From NCBI GenBank assembly GCA_017477425.1, contig JAFUVT010000030.1, positions 92,324-156,323 on the forward strand: DNA of 64,000 nucleotides, in the 5' to 3' direction. Shown in pieces: positions 27,634-35,113 of the stretch (its first letter is position 1; each line of letters opens with the position of its first letter). The notes beneath the pieces are model-generated. The model had not been told where the DNA came from. It did not search any database and saw only the letters and a list, made by a program, of their open reading frames with translations. The DNA comes from Bacteroidales bacterium (lineage in GTDB: Bacteria; Bacteroidota; Bacteroidia; Bacteroidales; F082). Both the position numbers and the translations under genes were made by a program.

Positions 27634-28575
27634 TTAATACAACGACCCTGTATTGACCACCGGTTGTGCCGATTCGTCGGCGCAGAGCACCACCATCAGG
27701 TTGCTTACCATGGCGGCCTTGCGTTCCTCGTCCAGCTCGACGACGCTGTCTTCCTTCAGCTTGTCCAAGGCCATCTTGACCATCGAGACGGCGCCTTCCA
27801 CGATCTTCTCACGGGCCGAGATGATGGCGGCAGCCTGCTGACGGCGCAGCATCACGGCGGCGATTTCAGGCGAATAGGCCAGATAATTGATGCGCGCTTC
27901 CAGCACTTCGAGGCCCGACATCGTCAGTCTTTCGTTCAGCTTGGCCAGCAGCACATCGTTGATTTCCTTGCCGCCAGCGCGAAGGGTCAGTTCGTCATTG
28001 CCAGCTTCGTTTTCGTCGTAGGCATACATGCCCGCCACCTCGCGCAAGGCAGCGTCGCTTTGCACTTTGATAAAGCTCTCGAAGGCACGCATACGGTTGC
28101 CCACCGTCACGGGAGCCGTGCCCGAGCCGCCACCGGCCATCGTCTGCGAGTCGATTTCGAACATGGCCTTGTAGGTGTCCTTCAGGCGCCACACCAGAAT
28201 TTGGCCAATCATAATCGGGTTGCCCGTCTTATCGTTCACCTTGATGTTGTCGGGGTTGAGGTTGCGGGCGCGAAGCGAGACCTTCTTGGAGGTCATCAGG
28301 AAGTTGACCCAGTGGAAGCCCGTCTTGGTGAAGGTGCCACGGTAGTTGCCGAAAAACAGCATCACCATGGCCTCGTTCGGCTCCAGCTTGCGGAAGCCGA
28401 TGGGCAGGATGCAGGCCAGCAGCAGGCCGATGATTGCCCACACTGGCGTTGCCAATTGTTCGTTTGCGAAGGCTACCAGGCCCCAGATGCTCAGTGCCAC
28501 GATGGCGATTTCGATGAATAATGCGACGAATCCGTTCATCGCAAGTCCCTTGAATTCAAATTCTTTTGTTTTCAT
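27634..28575 (-). CDS. SPFH/band-7 domain membrane protein
   Basis: 313 aa from the ATG at 28575; earlier in-frame codons lie upstream of the promoter box. Residues 12-60 hold two adjacent hydrophobic segments. The SPFH (stomatin/prohibitin/flotillin/HflK-C) domain follows (65-250), with FRKLEPNEAMVMLFFGNYRGTFTKTGFHWVNF at its start, given here in parts: the EPNEA motif and the GFHW turn. A helical region follows (REKIVEGAVSMVKMALDKLK). Such proteins scaffold membrane microdomains and proteases. It is the first gene of the operon that continues with small membrane proteins and an Arc-like regulator. Confidence 0.9.
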   Translation of the reverse strand: MKTKEFEFKGLAMNGFVALFIEIAIVALSIWGLVAFANEQLATPVWAIIGLLLACILPIGFRKLEPNEAMVMLFFGNYRGTFTKTGFHWVNFLMTSKKVSLRARNLNPDNIKVNDKTGNPIMIGQILVWRLKDTYKAMFEIDSQTMAGGGSGTAPVTVGNRMRAFESFIKVQSDAALREVAGMYAYDENEAGNDELTLRAGGKEINDVLLAKLNERLTMSGLEVLEARINYLAYSPEIAAVMLRRQQAAAIISAREKIVEGAVSMVKMALDKLKEDSVVELDEERKAAMVSNLMVVLCADESAQPVVNTGSLY

Positions 28576-28608
28576 AAGTGATATTATTTTGATATTATTT
28601 TGATGCCG

Positions 28609-28616
28609 CAAAGATA
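28609..28616 (-). promoter_or_regulatory. -7 promoter box (TATCTTTG) of the SPFH operon
   Basis: TATCTTTG on the minus strand, 33 bp before the ATG at 28575. Confidence 0.65.
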
Positions 28617-28680
28617 CGATTAATTTGGAACATGCAAGAAAAAAATGCATTTTTTTCAAAAAAATTCCGTTTTTATGCAC

Positions 28681-28688
28681 TATTTTTG
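28681..28688 (+). promoter_or_regulatory. -7 promoter box (TATTTTTG) of the M48 protease gene
   Basis: TATTTTTG, 38 bp before the ATG at 28727; divergent from the SPFH promoter. Confidence 0.65.
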
Positions 28689-28726
28689 CAGGGTTAATTT
28701 GAAGTTAAACATTAAACTTGTTCAAT

Positions 28727-29662
28727 ATGAAGAAATTAGCATTAATTGGTGCAATGGTTGTCACGATGATGACAAGTTGCACCTCCCTGAAGGTAGTCGA
28801 TTCCAACGCCGCCTTGAATGCTGGTGCCGCTGCAGTGCAAGCCCTCACCATTAGCGACTCGCAGATTAAGGAACTCTGCAGCCAGTACATGGTGGAATCC
28901 GACGGACAGAACACCATCCTGCCTGCCGACAACAGCTACACGCAACGCCTCGACCGCATCATGGCCAAGTTCCACAACATTGGCGACTTGAACCTGAACT
29001 ACAAGGTTTACCAATCGAACACGGTCAACGCCTTTGCCAGCGGCGACGGCAGCGTGCGCGTCTACACTGGATTGATGGACGTCATGAACGACGACGAAGT
29101 GTTTGCCGTCATCGGTCACGAATTGGGACACCTTATTAATAAAGACGTGCGCGACGCCTACCGTGCCGCCTATCTCGTAGTGGCCGCCCGTTACGGCATT
29201 GCCGCTGTCAACACCACGGCTGGTGCGCTTTCAACGGGTTTCCTTGGCGACATCGGGCAACAGTTGGCCAGCAACGCCTATTCGCGCAAGCAGGAGACCC
29301 AAGCCGACGAAACGGCATTCCAGTTCTGCATCAAGAACGGCGTCGACCCGTATGCCATGTACCACGCATTGAATGTGCTGGTCAGCCTTGAAGGCAACAG
29401 CAGTTCTTCGAGCAGAATAGCCGAACTGATGTCAACCCACCCCAACACCAGCAAGCGCGCCGCCCACATCAAGGAGATGGCCGAAGCGGCAGGCTACAAG
29501 ATGACCACGCCAAGCCAAAACACAGGCAGTGGCAATTCAACTGGCTCCTCACCCAAAACCACGGTGAAACCGAAAACCGGCACCAACAGCAACAACAATA
29601 GCGGCTCGGGCAGCAACAACAATAGTGGTGGCGGCAAGACTATCAAAGTGGGGAAAAACTAA
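28727..29662 (+). CDS. M48-family zinc metalloprotease, lipoprotein
   Basis: 311 aa from the ATG at 28727. Lipoprotein signal with the lipobox MMTSC (Cys18). The M48 (Ste24/HtpX/BepA-like) domain shows the zinc motif GHELGHLIN and the downstream ETQADETAFQFCIKNG that carries the third ligand. The region before it (FASGDGSVRVYTGLMDVMNDDEVFAVIGHE, in pieces) is typical of the family. The C-terminus is Ser/Asn/Gly-rich (about 60 residues). Periplasmic M48 lipoproteins act in outer-membrane protein quality control. Single-gene unit with its own promoter and terminator. Confidence 0.92.
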   Translation: MKKLALIGAMVVTMMTSCTSLKVVDSNAALNAGAAAVQALTISDSQIKELCSQYMVESDGQNTILPADNSYTQRLDRIMAKFHNIGDLNLNYKVYQSNTVNAFASGDGSVRVYTGLMDVMNDDEVFAVIGHELGHLINKDVRDAYRAAYLVVAARYGIAAVNTTAGALSTGFLGDIGQQLASNAYSRKQETQADETAFQFCIKNGVDPYAMYHALNVLVSLEGNSSSSSRIAELMSTHPNTSKRAAHIKEMAEAAGYKMTTPSQNTGSGNSTGSSPKTTVKPKTGTNSNNNSGSGSNNNSGGGKTIKVGKN

Positions 29663-29684
29663 CTTGATTGGTTCCCTTAACGAC

Positions 29685-29717
29685 AAAATGCGGAAATGGT
29701 TTTCATTTTCGCATTTT
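29685..29717. terminator. Intrinsic terminator after the M48 gene
   Basis: AAAATGC...GCATTTT outer stem with inner GAAATG/CATTTC-like pairing, followed by six T on the plus strand; convergent with the response regulator gene. Confidence 0.7.
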
Positions 29718-30329
29718 TTATATCAGATGCTGTTCAATTGCGGTGCGTACCAGCGAAGTGCTGTTGTTGCAACCCAATTTCTGCCGTATGTTTTTGGTGT
29801 AGCTGTGCACCGTTTCAAAGCTAAGGCAAAGCTTGTCGGCGATTGCCTTCATCGTCAAACCTTCAGACATCAAGCGGAGGACTTCGCGCTCACGCAACGT
29901 CAGCATGGGTTTCGCATCCACAGTTTGGGCAAGGATTTGTCGGGCCTCCTCACAAAGATAGGAACCTCCCGCCGCAACATGATTAATGGCACGCAACAGC
30001 TCATCAGTGCTGACGTTCTTGAACAAATACCCTTTGGCTCCAGCCCGCATTGCGCGTTGGATCACCGAAACATCGGCAAACATGGTCAACATGATGAAAT
30101 GCGTTTGAGGACTCTGCGTCTGCAATTCGGGTATGGCGTCAATGCCGTCAAAATCAGGGAAAGCCACGTCGAGCAATACGATTTGAGGCTTTAGTTCGGC
30201 CAACCTTGCAGAGGCATCCTTTAAAGTCGAACAAATTGCAACAATTTGATTGTCGGAGTTTTCAACAATCAATTTTTCCAATCCTTCAGCCACTATGCGG
30301 TGGTCTTCAACAATCATCAAGCTAATCAT
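29718..30329 (-). CDS. NarL/LuxR-family response regulator
   Basis: 203 aa. The receiver domain (1-120) has the acidic pocket MIVEDHR, phosphoacceptor Asp in IVLLDVAFPDFDG, and Lys in GAKGYLFKN. A LuxR-type helix-turn-helix (140-203) shows LTLREREVLRLMSEGLTMKAIADKL in two consecutive parts: LTLREREVLRLM and EGLTMKAIADKLCLSFETV. It is the partner of the upstream sensor kinase, whose reading frame it overlaps by 8 bp. The phosphorylated form should bind DNA as a dimer. Target genes are not evident; the beta-helix lipoprotein gene divergent from the kinase gene is one candidate. Confidence 0.95.
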   Translation of the reverse strand: MISLMIVEDHRIVAEGLEKLIVENSDNQIVAICSTLKDASARLAELKPQIVLLDVAFPDFDGIDAIPELQTQSPQTHFIMLTMFADVSVIQRAMRAGAKGYLFKNVSTDELLRAINHVAAGGSYLCEEARQILAQTVDAKPMLTLREREVLRLMSEGLTMKAIADKLCLSFETVHSYTKNIRQKLGCNNSTSLVRTAIEQHLI

Positions 30330-32214
30330 CCTTTCTGTCGTTTTTGAATACTATATTGATTTCGCAGCCTTCATCTGGCTTGGCATAGACATCCATTAAT
30401 CCACCAATGGTCTCAACCCTTTCACGAATGCCACGCAAACCAGTGCATCCGTGGGCATCCAAATCAATCAAGCCATTGCCATCATCACTCACATTGATTG
30501 TCGTATTTTCTTGGTCTACAATCATTTGAACCTGCACATGGTCGGCATCCGCACTTTTTACGGCATTGTTGACCAATTCATGAACGATGCAATATGCAAT
30601 TTCTTCATTCTCAATATGTTTCTCGTCACCGATAAAAGAGAAACCGACCTTTTTCATGGTCATGCAATAGTCGCGTAAGGCTGTTCGCAATCCATAGCGT
30701 TGTAGTGCGTCGGGCAAAAGATGGTGTGCCACATTGCGCATTTCGCGCATAGCTTCATCCGTCAGCTCGGCCGCTGTGCCATCGGCATCGCCAATGTTTT
30801 GCTTGATGGCCGTCAGCAAGCCGCCCATGCGGTCGTGGAGGTCGTGGGCAAGGCGGACGCGCTCGCTCAGCTCGCCGTCGAGCTTGGCTTTCACGACCGC
30901 CGTTTTCTTGCTTTGCCTCACGGCACGCCACAGAAGGAAAAACAAGAGAGCAAGCAGCAACAAAATGCAGCCGACCAAAACAGAACCCATTGCATACCAA
31001 TGCTTTTCCCTTTTCAACTGCTCGATGGCGGCTTGTTTCTTCTCCGTCTCGTAGAGCACTTCCATTTGGGACAGGCTGGACTGGTAATTGGTCGTAGCGA
31101 ATTGCTCCATGCCGTTGAAAACCGTGGTCACACATTCTTTAACTTTTTGAATATCACCAAGTTCGGCGTATATTTGTGTCAGATAGACATAGCTACCAAG
31201 GTCGTTGTAGGTGTCAGATTCGCCTGCATCGATGGCTTTCCACGCAAACTCCTCGGCCTTTTGCCATTGCTGACGCTCCATTGCCAATTCGCAGCAGGCG
31301 TTGTAGAGGTCGCCAACCGTCTCCGAGCCAACGTCATTGTTTATCAGCTCCGTAGCCTCGTTGACAAGGGCTTCGGCACGGTCAAGGTCGTGGTAGTGTT
31401 TCTTCTGGATTCGCGCCAAAACCAGCAAGGTCACAATGTAATCCTCTCGTTCCTCCTCAACGTGACGGCTGTAGTAATCGTAGCAAATTTGGGCCGATTC
31501 CTCAGCTTTTGTCAGGTCGCTGCCAAGGTACAATTTCGCCAAGCCTTTGTGCGGCATGGCCATCAGCAACGAATCACCAGAAGCCTCGGCTGCGGCAACC
31601 GCCAACAAGTAAGTGCGCTCGGCTTCCTCGCCATTGCCCATGCTGCTATAAAGTTCACCGATGTTATAATAAAGGATGGCCGTCGATTCCATCCAATGGT
31701 GCTTCTCGAAAATCGGCGCCGCCAGTTGGTAATAATGGATGGCCAAATGCGCCTTATCCTGCATGTTGTAGACATTGGCGATAGAGCCGTAAAGCGCGCT
31801 GAGGTTGTTGTCGATGTCCGATTCCTCGTAGCGTTTGTCGCCTTTCATCTGCTCGGTCACATTCAGGGCTTGGTCGAAATAGTCGAGAGCGGTTTCGTAA
31901 TCGTCGCCACCGTATGAAATCAGCCCCAAAATTCTCAAGGCATCCACGCGGGCGTTCAAGGCGTTCATCTTGTAGGACAAGTCCACGGCCTTGTGTGCAT
32001 ATTCGGCTGACCGTTTCCCGTCGGTCTGCAAATACCCCCACATCAGGTCGAGATAGGCGCGCATCAGTTGTTCGCCTCTGGGCGGGTTTTCGCTTTCCAG
32101 GACACGCTCCAACGAGTCCGTTTTGCGGTTGCGATGGTCGCCATATTGAGCCGATACATTTCCCGCCAGAAACAGCAACAATAATAATAAGGTATCTGAA
32201 AACCGCCTTTTCAT
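30322..32214 (-). CDS. TPR-containing sensor histidine kinase (HisKA_3 type)
   Basis: 630 aa from the ATG at 32214; the -7 box at 32219-32226 makes an upstream start impossible. Signal peptide (MKRRFSDTLLLLLLFLAGNV), then a periplasmic TPR-like helical array of about 370 residues, a transmembrane helix (WYAMGSVLVGCILLLLALLF), a HisKA_3 dimerisation domain with the phospho-His in LAHDLHDRMGG, and a HATPase domain (HELVNNAVKSADAD, DDGNGLIDLD, GLRGIRERV). This architecture is standard for Bacteroidota LuxR-type two-component sensors. The promoter is so close to the ATG that the mRNA is probably leaderless. Confidence 0.93.
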   Translation of the reverse strand: MKRRFSDTLLLLLLFLAGNVSAQYGDHRNRKTDSLERVLESENPPRGEQLMRAYLDLMWGYLQTDGKRSAEYAHKAVDLSYKMNALNARVDALRILGLISYGGDDYETALDYFDQALNVTEQMKGDKRYEESDIDNNLSALYGSIANVYNMQDKAHLAIHYYQLAAPIFEKHHWMESTAILYYNIGELYSSMGNGEEAERTYLLAVAAAEASGDSLLMAMPHKGLAKLYLGSDLTKAEESAQICYDYYSRHVEEEREDYIVTLLVLARIQKKHYHDLDRAEALVNEATELINNDVGSETVGDLYNACCELAMERQQWQKAEEFAWKAIDAGESDTYNDLGSYVYLTQIYAELGDIQKVKECVTTVFNGMEQFATTNYQSSLSQMEVLYETEKKQAAIEQLKREKHWYAMGSVLVGCILLLLALLFFLLWRAVRQSKKTAVVKAKLDGELSERVRLAHDLHDRMGGLLTAIKQNIGDADGTAAELTDEAMREMRNVAHHLLPDALQRYGLRTALRDYCMTMKKVGFSFIGDEKHIENEEIAYCIVHELVNNAVKSADADHVQVQMIVDQENTTINVSDDGNGLIDLDAHGCTGLRGIRERVETIGGLMDVYAKPDEGCEINIVFKNDRKDD

Positions 32215-32218
32215 AGTG

Positions 32219-32226
32219 CAAAAGTA
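32219..32226 (-). promoter_or_regulatory. -7 promoter box (TACTTTTG) of the sensor kinase gene
   Basis: TACTTTTG ends 5 bp before the ATG at 32214, so transcription would begin at or next to the start codon (leaderless mRNA). Confidence 0.6.
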
Positions 32227-32314
32227 GGGATTATTCGCCAAAATCAGACTACAAAATGTTCAATCGTAGCAAAATACCCCCATTTGGGGAGTTGACGCGC
32301 ATTGAATAAGGGGC

Positions 32315-32322
32315 TACTTTTG
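32315..32322 (+). promoter_or_regulatory. -7 promoter box (TACTTTTG) of the beta-helix lipoprotein gene
   Basis: TACTTTTG, 26 bp before the ATG at 32349. Confidence 0.65.
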
Positions 32323-32348
32323 CTCGTTCATACTAAAACTTTATCAAC

Positions 32349-33857
32349 ATGAAGAAACTTTGTAAAACTTTGGTCGTCATGCTCGTGATTGCGGCATCGC
32401 TGACCGGCTGCCAGAAAAAGGAAAGCAGCGAAAAGAAAATCCTGTCGTTCTCATTTGTCTCGCCAGCGGTTGAGGCTGTCATCACCGAAAGCGCCAAGAC
32501 CATCGTGGCCACCGTGCCTGAGGGAACGGCAGTCACTTCGATGGTTCCTGTCATCACCGTTTCGGAAAAGGCTACCGTCAACCCTGCCTCGGGCATCCCG
32601 ATGGACTTCACTAACCCCGTGGCTTACATTGTGACCGCCGAAGACGGCACCCAAGCCACTTACATCGTGACCGTGACCTTCGGCAACGGCGGTGGCAGTG
32701 GCGGCGGCCAAACCACCAACCCGACCGAAATCTCCGGTTACATCGACTCCAACACCACTTGGCCCGACCTCGGCCTGCCCGTTGACTACATCATCGACGG
32801 CATGATTAGCATCGACGGCAACGCATTGCTCACCATCGAACCCGGCGTGACCATCATGTTCACCGGCACAAACGGAGGCTTGTGGGTGCACGAGAACGCT
32901 GGCCTCCGCATGGTTGGCACTGCCGACAAACCCATCATCTTCGAAGGCCCCGCCAACAACCCCAACAACGGCTCTTGGGACAGGATTGTCGTTGAGTCAA
33001 AGCGTGCCGACAATGTTTGGGAGTATGTGCAATTCCTGCGCGGCGGCTCCGACGACTATGTTTGGAGCGGCGTGATTGACCTGCAAGGCGCCAAGGTTTC
33101 CATGAAGAACTGCACCATCGACGGCTCGCTCGGCTATGGCATCGACATGGAGTATGAGACCCGCTTCACCGCCTTCGAGGGCAACACCATCAAGAACTGC
33201 GCCCAATACCCCATCGTGAGCGAAGATTGGGTTGGTCTCCTCGACCTGACCGCCAACAACAACTTCAGCAGCAACGGTTACAACTTCATCGACGCCCGCT
33301 GCCGCGACATCAGAATGGAGCAACACACCACAATGAAGGCCCTGCCCATACCTTATTATATGGAAAACGGCCTTTGGATTAGTGGCGGCTACAAGCTCAC
33401 CATCGAGCCTGGCACACAGATGTACTTCAAGAGTGGAGAGAACGTCTATGTGGAAGATGTCGCGACCCTCATCGCTGACGGCACCGCCGACAAACCCATC
33501 GTTTTCCGTGGCATGGAGGACGAAACCAGCTACTGGATTGGCATCAAGTACCACAGCACAAAGGAAGCCTCGGTGATGAACTACTGCCAAATCCTGAACT
33601 GCGGCGAGGATGACGCCTACTTCCACGGCGGTTGCATTTGCATCTACGACGACTCGCGCCTCACGCTCACCAACTGCACCATCGGCAAGAGCTACTACTA
33701 TGGTATCACCTTGGACGGTGTGGAGCTGTTCGGTCGCATCAACCACGGCAACAACACGTTTGTGAACTGCGGCCACGGCAACGTGTGGCTCGAAAGCGGC
33801 GGCGAATGGAACGGTGTGGAATACGAAAGCGGACAGATTCTGAACGACCTGCCGTAA
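32349..33857 (+). CDS. Lipoprotein with DUF5018-like and parallel beta-helix domains
   Basis: 502 aa. Lipoprotein signal with lipobox SLTGC (Cys21). Residues 28-115 form an Ig-like domain of the DUF5018 type that ends in AEDGTQATYIVTVTF, followed by a Gly/Ser linker. Residues 120-500 have the short repeated turns of a right-handed parallel beta-helix (NCTIDGSLGYGIDMEY, NCTIGKSYYYGITLDG, ADKPIIFEGP and ADKPIVFRGM appear as paired repeats). It is surface- or periplasm-exposed and probably binds or cleaves a polysaccharide, although no catalytic residues are evident. Strong bias to C-ending codons. Divergent from the two-component system. Confidence 0.85.
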   Translation: MKKLCKTLVVMLVIAASLTGCQKKESSEKKILSFSFVSPAVEAVITESAKTIVATVPEGTAVTSMVPVITVSEKATVNPASGIPMDFTNPVAYIVTAEDGTQATYIVTVTFGNGGGSGGGQTTNPTEISGYIDSNTTWPDLGLPVDYIIDGMISIDGNALLTIEPGVTIMFTGTNGGLWVHENAGLRMVGTADKPIIFEGPANNPNNGSWDRIVVESKRADNVWEYVQFLRGGSDDYVWSGVIDLQGAKVSMKNCTIDGSLGYGIDMEYETRFTAFEGNTIKNCAQYPIVSEDWVGLLDLTANNNFSSNGYNFIDARCRDIRMEQHTTMKALPIPYYMENGLWISGGYKLTIEPGTQMYFKSGENVYVEDVATLIADGTADKPIVFRGMEDETSYWIGIKYHSTKEASVMNYCQILNCGEDDAYFHGGCICIYDDSRLTLTNCTIGKSYYYGITLDGVELFGRINHGNNTFVNCGHGNVWLESGGEWNGVEYESGQILNDLP

Positions 33858-33871
33858 TTTAGTTATGGATT

Positions 33872-33899
33872 GTAGAGACGCGCCATGGCACGTCTCTAC
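33872..33899. repeat. 28-bp palindrome, GTAGAGACG family, copy 2
   Basis: GTAGAGACG (33872-33880) and CGTCTCTAC (33891-33899) flank a 10-bp centre CGCCATGGCA. Same length and ends as the copy at 27596-27623, different core. Located 12 bp after the stop of the lipoprotein gene, so it may act as its terminator. Confidence 0.8.
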
Positions 33900-33927
33900 A
33901 TTTTTAATTCCTAAAAATCAACACCCT

Positions 33928-34560
33928 ATGAAAAAACTGTTCATTCTCATCCTGATTATAGCAGGATTCCTACAGGCCAACGCCCAAGAACCCTATTACT
34001 GCACCACGAAAGGCGCGGTGCTGACCTACACCGACTACGACGCCAAAGACAAGGAAAACGGATCGACCGTCCAAACCTTCAAAGAGGTTGCGGGAAAGGA
34101 CGGCAACTACGACATCACCGTGGAATCGACGGTGAACGCCGCTGGTGTGGTCAGCACCACCGAGGTGAAGGTTCAGATTCGCAATGGCAGTGCACAAATT
34201 GGCATGGGTGACGGAACAATTGACGTAACCGTCACCGACCCAGAGTTGTTCGACATTCCTAACAAACTGGCAGTCGGAATGAAACTGCCTCTGGGTGAAG
34301 CCATCGCCAACATTGGCGGATTCCGCGTGAAATCGACCATCACCTAAAACGAAGTCGTCGACCGTGAGGAAATCACGACACCCGCAGGTACTTTCAAATG
34401 CTATGTGGTGAAGCAAACCTCATCGGGCCGCGTGATGGGCATCAAGAGCGAATCAACCATCAAGACTTGGTACTCTCGCGGTGTCGGCGTAGTGAAATCA
34501 GAGACTTACGGCAACGGAAAACTATCGAGTTCCAGCGTCCTAACATCAATTGAAAAATAA
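33928..34560 (+). pseudogene. Exported protein gene interrupted by a premature TAA
   Basis: From the ATG at 33928 the frame runs to a TAA at codon 140 (34345-34347) and then continues without further stops for 70 codons to a TAA at 34558-34560. The intact product would be about 209 aa plus one unknown residue: a signal peptide (KLFILILIIAGFLQANAQ) and a beta-rich DUF3108-like domain, with the conserved ITTPAGTFKCYVVKQTSSG and the WYSRGVGVVKSE motifs lying after the stop. Coding character (codon use and motif) is unchanged across the stop, so this is a recent nonsense mutation or an assembly/sequencing error. It is followed by another small exported-protein gene. Confidence 0.8.
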
Positions 34561-34584
34561 TCATTCACAAAAAAACACAGCAAG

Positions 34585-35004
34585 ATGAAGAAACTATTTG
34601 CATTACTGACGATAATGTTTGCCGTGGCATTGGTCCCGGCACAAGCCCAAATCGGCAAGAACATTGGCAGGGCCATTTCAAGAGGCGTGGAGAAAGGAGC
34701 CGAGCGCGCCGCTGAGCGTGCAGCCGAAAAAGTGGCTGAAAAAGAAGCCGAAAAGATCAGCAAAAAGATTGAGGAGCAGGCCGAAAAGGGCGCAGCAGCC
34801 TTGGATTCACTCGGTCAAGCGGCCATCGAAGCCAACGATGCCTTGAACGAAGAGCAAGAGCAACTGGAAGCTGAAGAGCAAACCGCCAAGGACAAGAATG
34901 CTGGCAAGAAGAGTACAAACCAAAGTGGAACGGACTACACCGCCATCAATGCGGAACGCAAAGCCGCCAACGCCAAACTGAAATACGACGATTGGGATAA
35001 ATAG
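34585..35004 (+). CDS. Exported Ala/Glu/Lys-rich coiled-coil protein
   Basis: 139 aa. Signal peptide (MKKLFALLTIMFAVALVPAQAQ), then a long uninterrupted helix rich in Ala, Glu and Lys (residues 28-75, repeats such as AERAAERAAEKVAEKEAEK) followed by a Gln/Glu-rich and a polar segment ending KLKYDDWDK. Expected to be a periplasmic or outer-membrane-associated coiled coil. No family recognised. It lies 24 bp after the interrupted gene, with which it may form an operon; a strong hairpin terminator follows. Confidence 0.75.
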   Translation: MKKLFALLTIMFAVALVPAQAQIGKNIGRAISRGVEKGAERAAERAAEKVAEKEAEKISKKIEEQAEKGAAALDSLGQAAIEANDALNEEQEQLEAEEQTAKDKNAGKKSTNQSGTDYTAINAERKAANAKLKYDDWDK

Positions 35005-35035
35005 AAAACACGCAAGTTCGACATAGATTCGTGTT

Positions 35036-35063
35036 GAGCCGAAGGGAATTTTCCTTTCGGCTC
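35036..35063. terminator. Intrinsic terminator after the coiled-coil gene
   Basis: GAGCCGAAGGGAA / TTCCTTTCGGCTC hairpin (one mismatch) followed by TTGTATTTT; a second small inverted repeat GTCCCGAAGGGAC follows. Confidence 0.7.
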
Positions 35064-35113
35064 TTGTATTTTCCCAAAGTCCCGAAGGGACGACCAGAAA
35101 ACATCGGGGGATT

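Noticed and set aside
30721..31917. 398-codon plus-strand ORF opposite the TPR sensor kinase
   Set aside because: Antisense shadow; the minus strand has clear kinase and TPR motifs.
34345..34347. Programmed readthrough or selenocysteine/pyrrolysine codon
   Set aside because: The codon is TAA, not TGA or TAG, and no recoding structure is evident; mutation or error is simpler.
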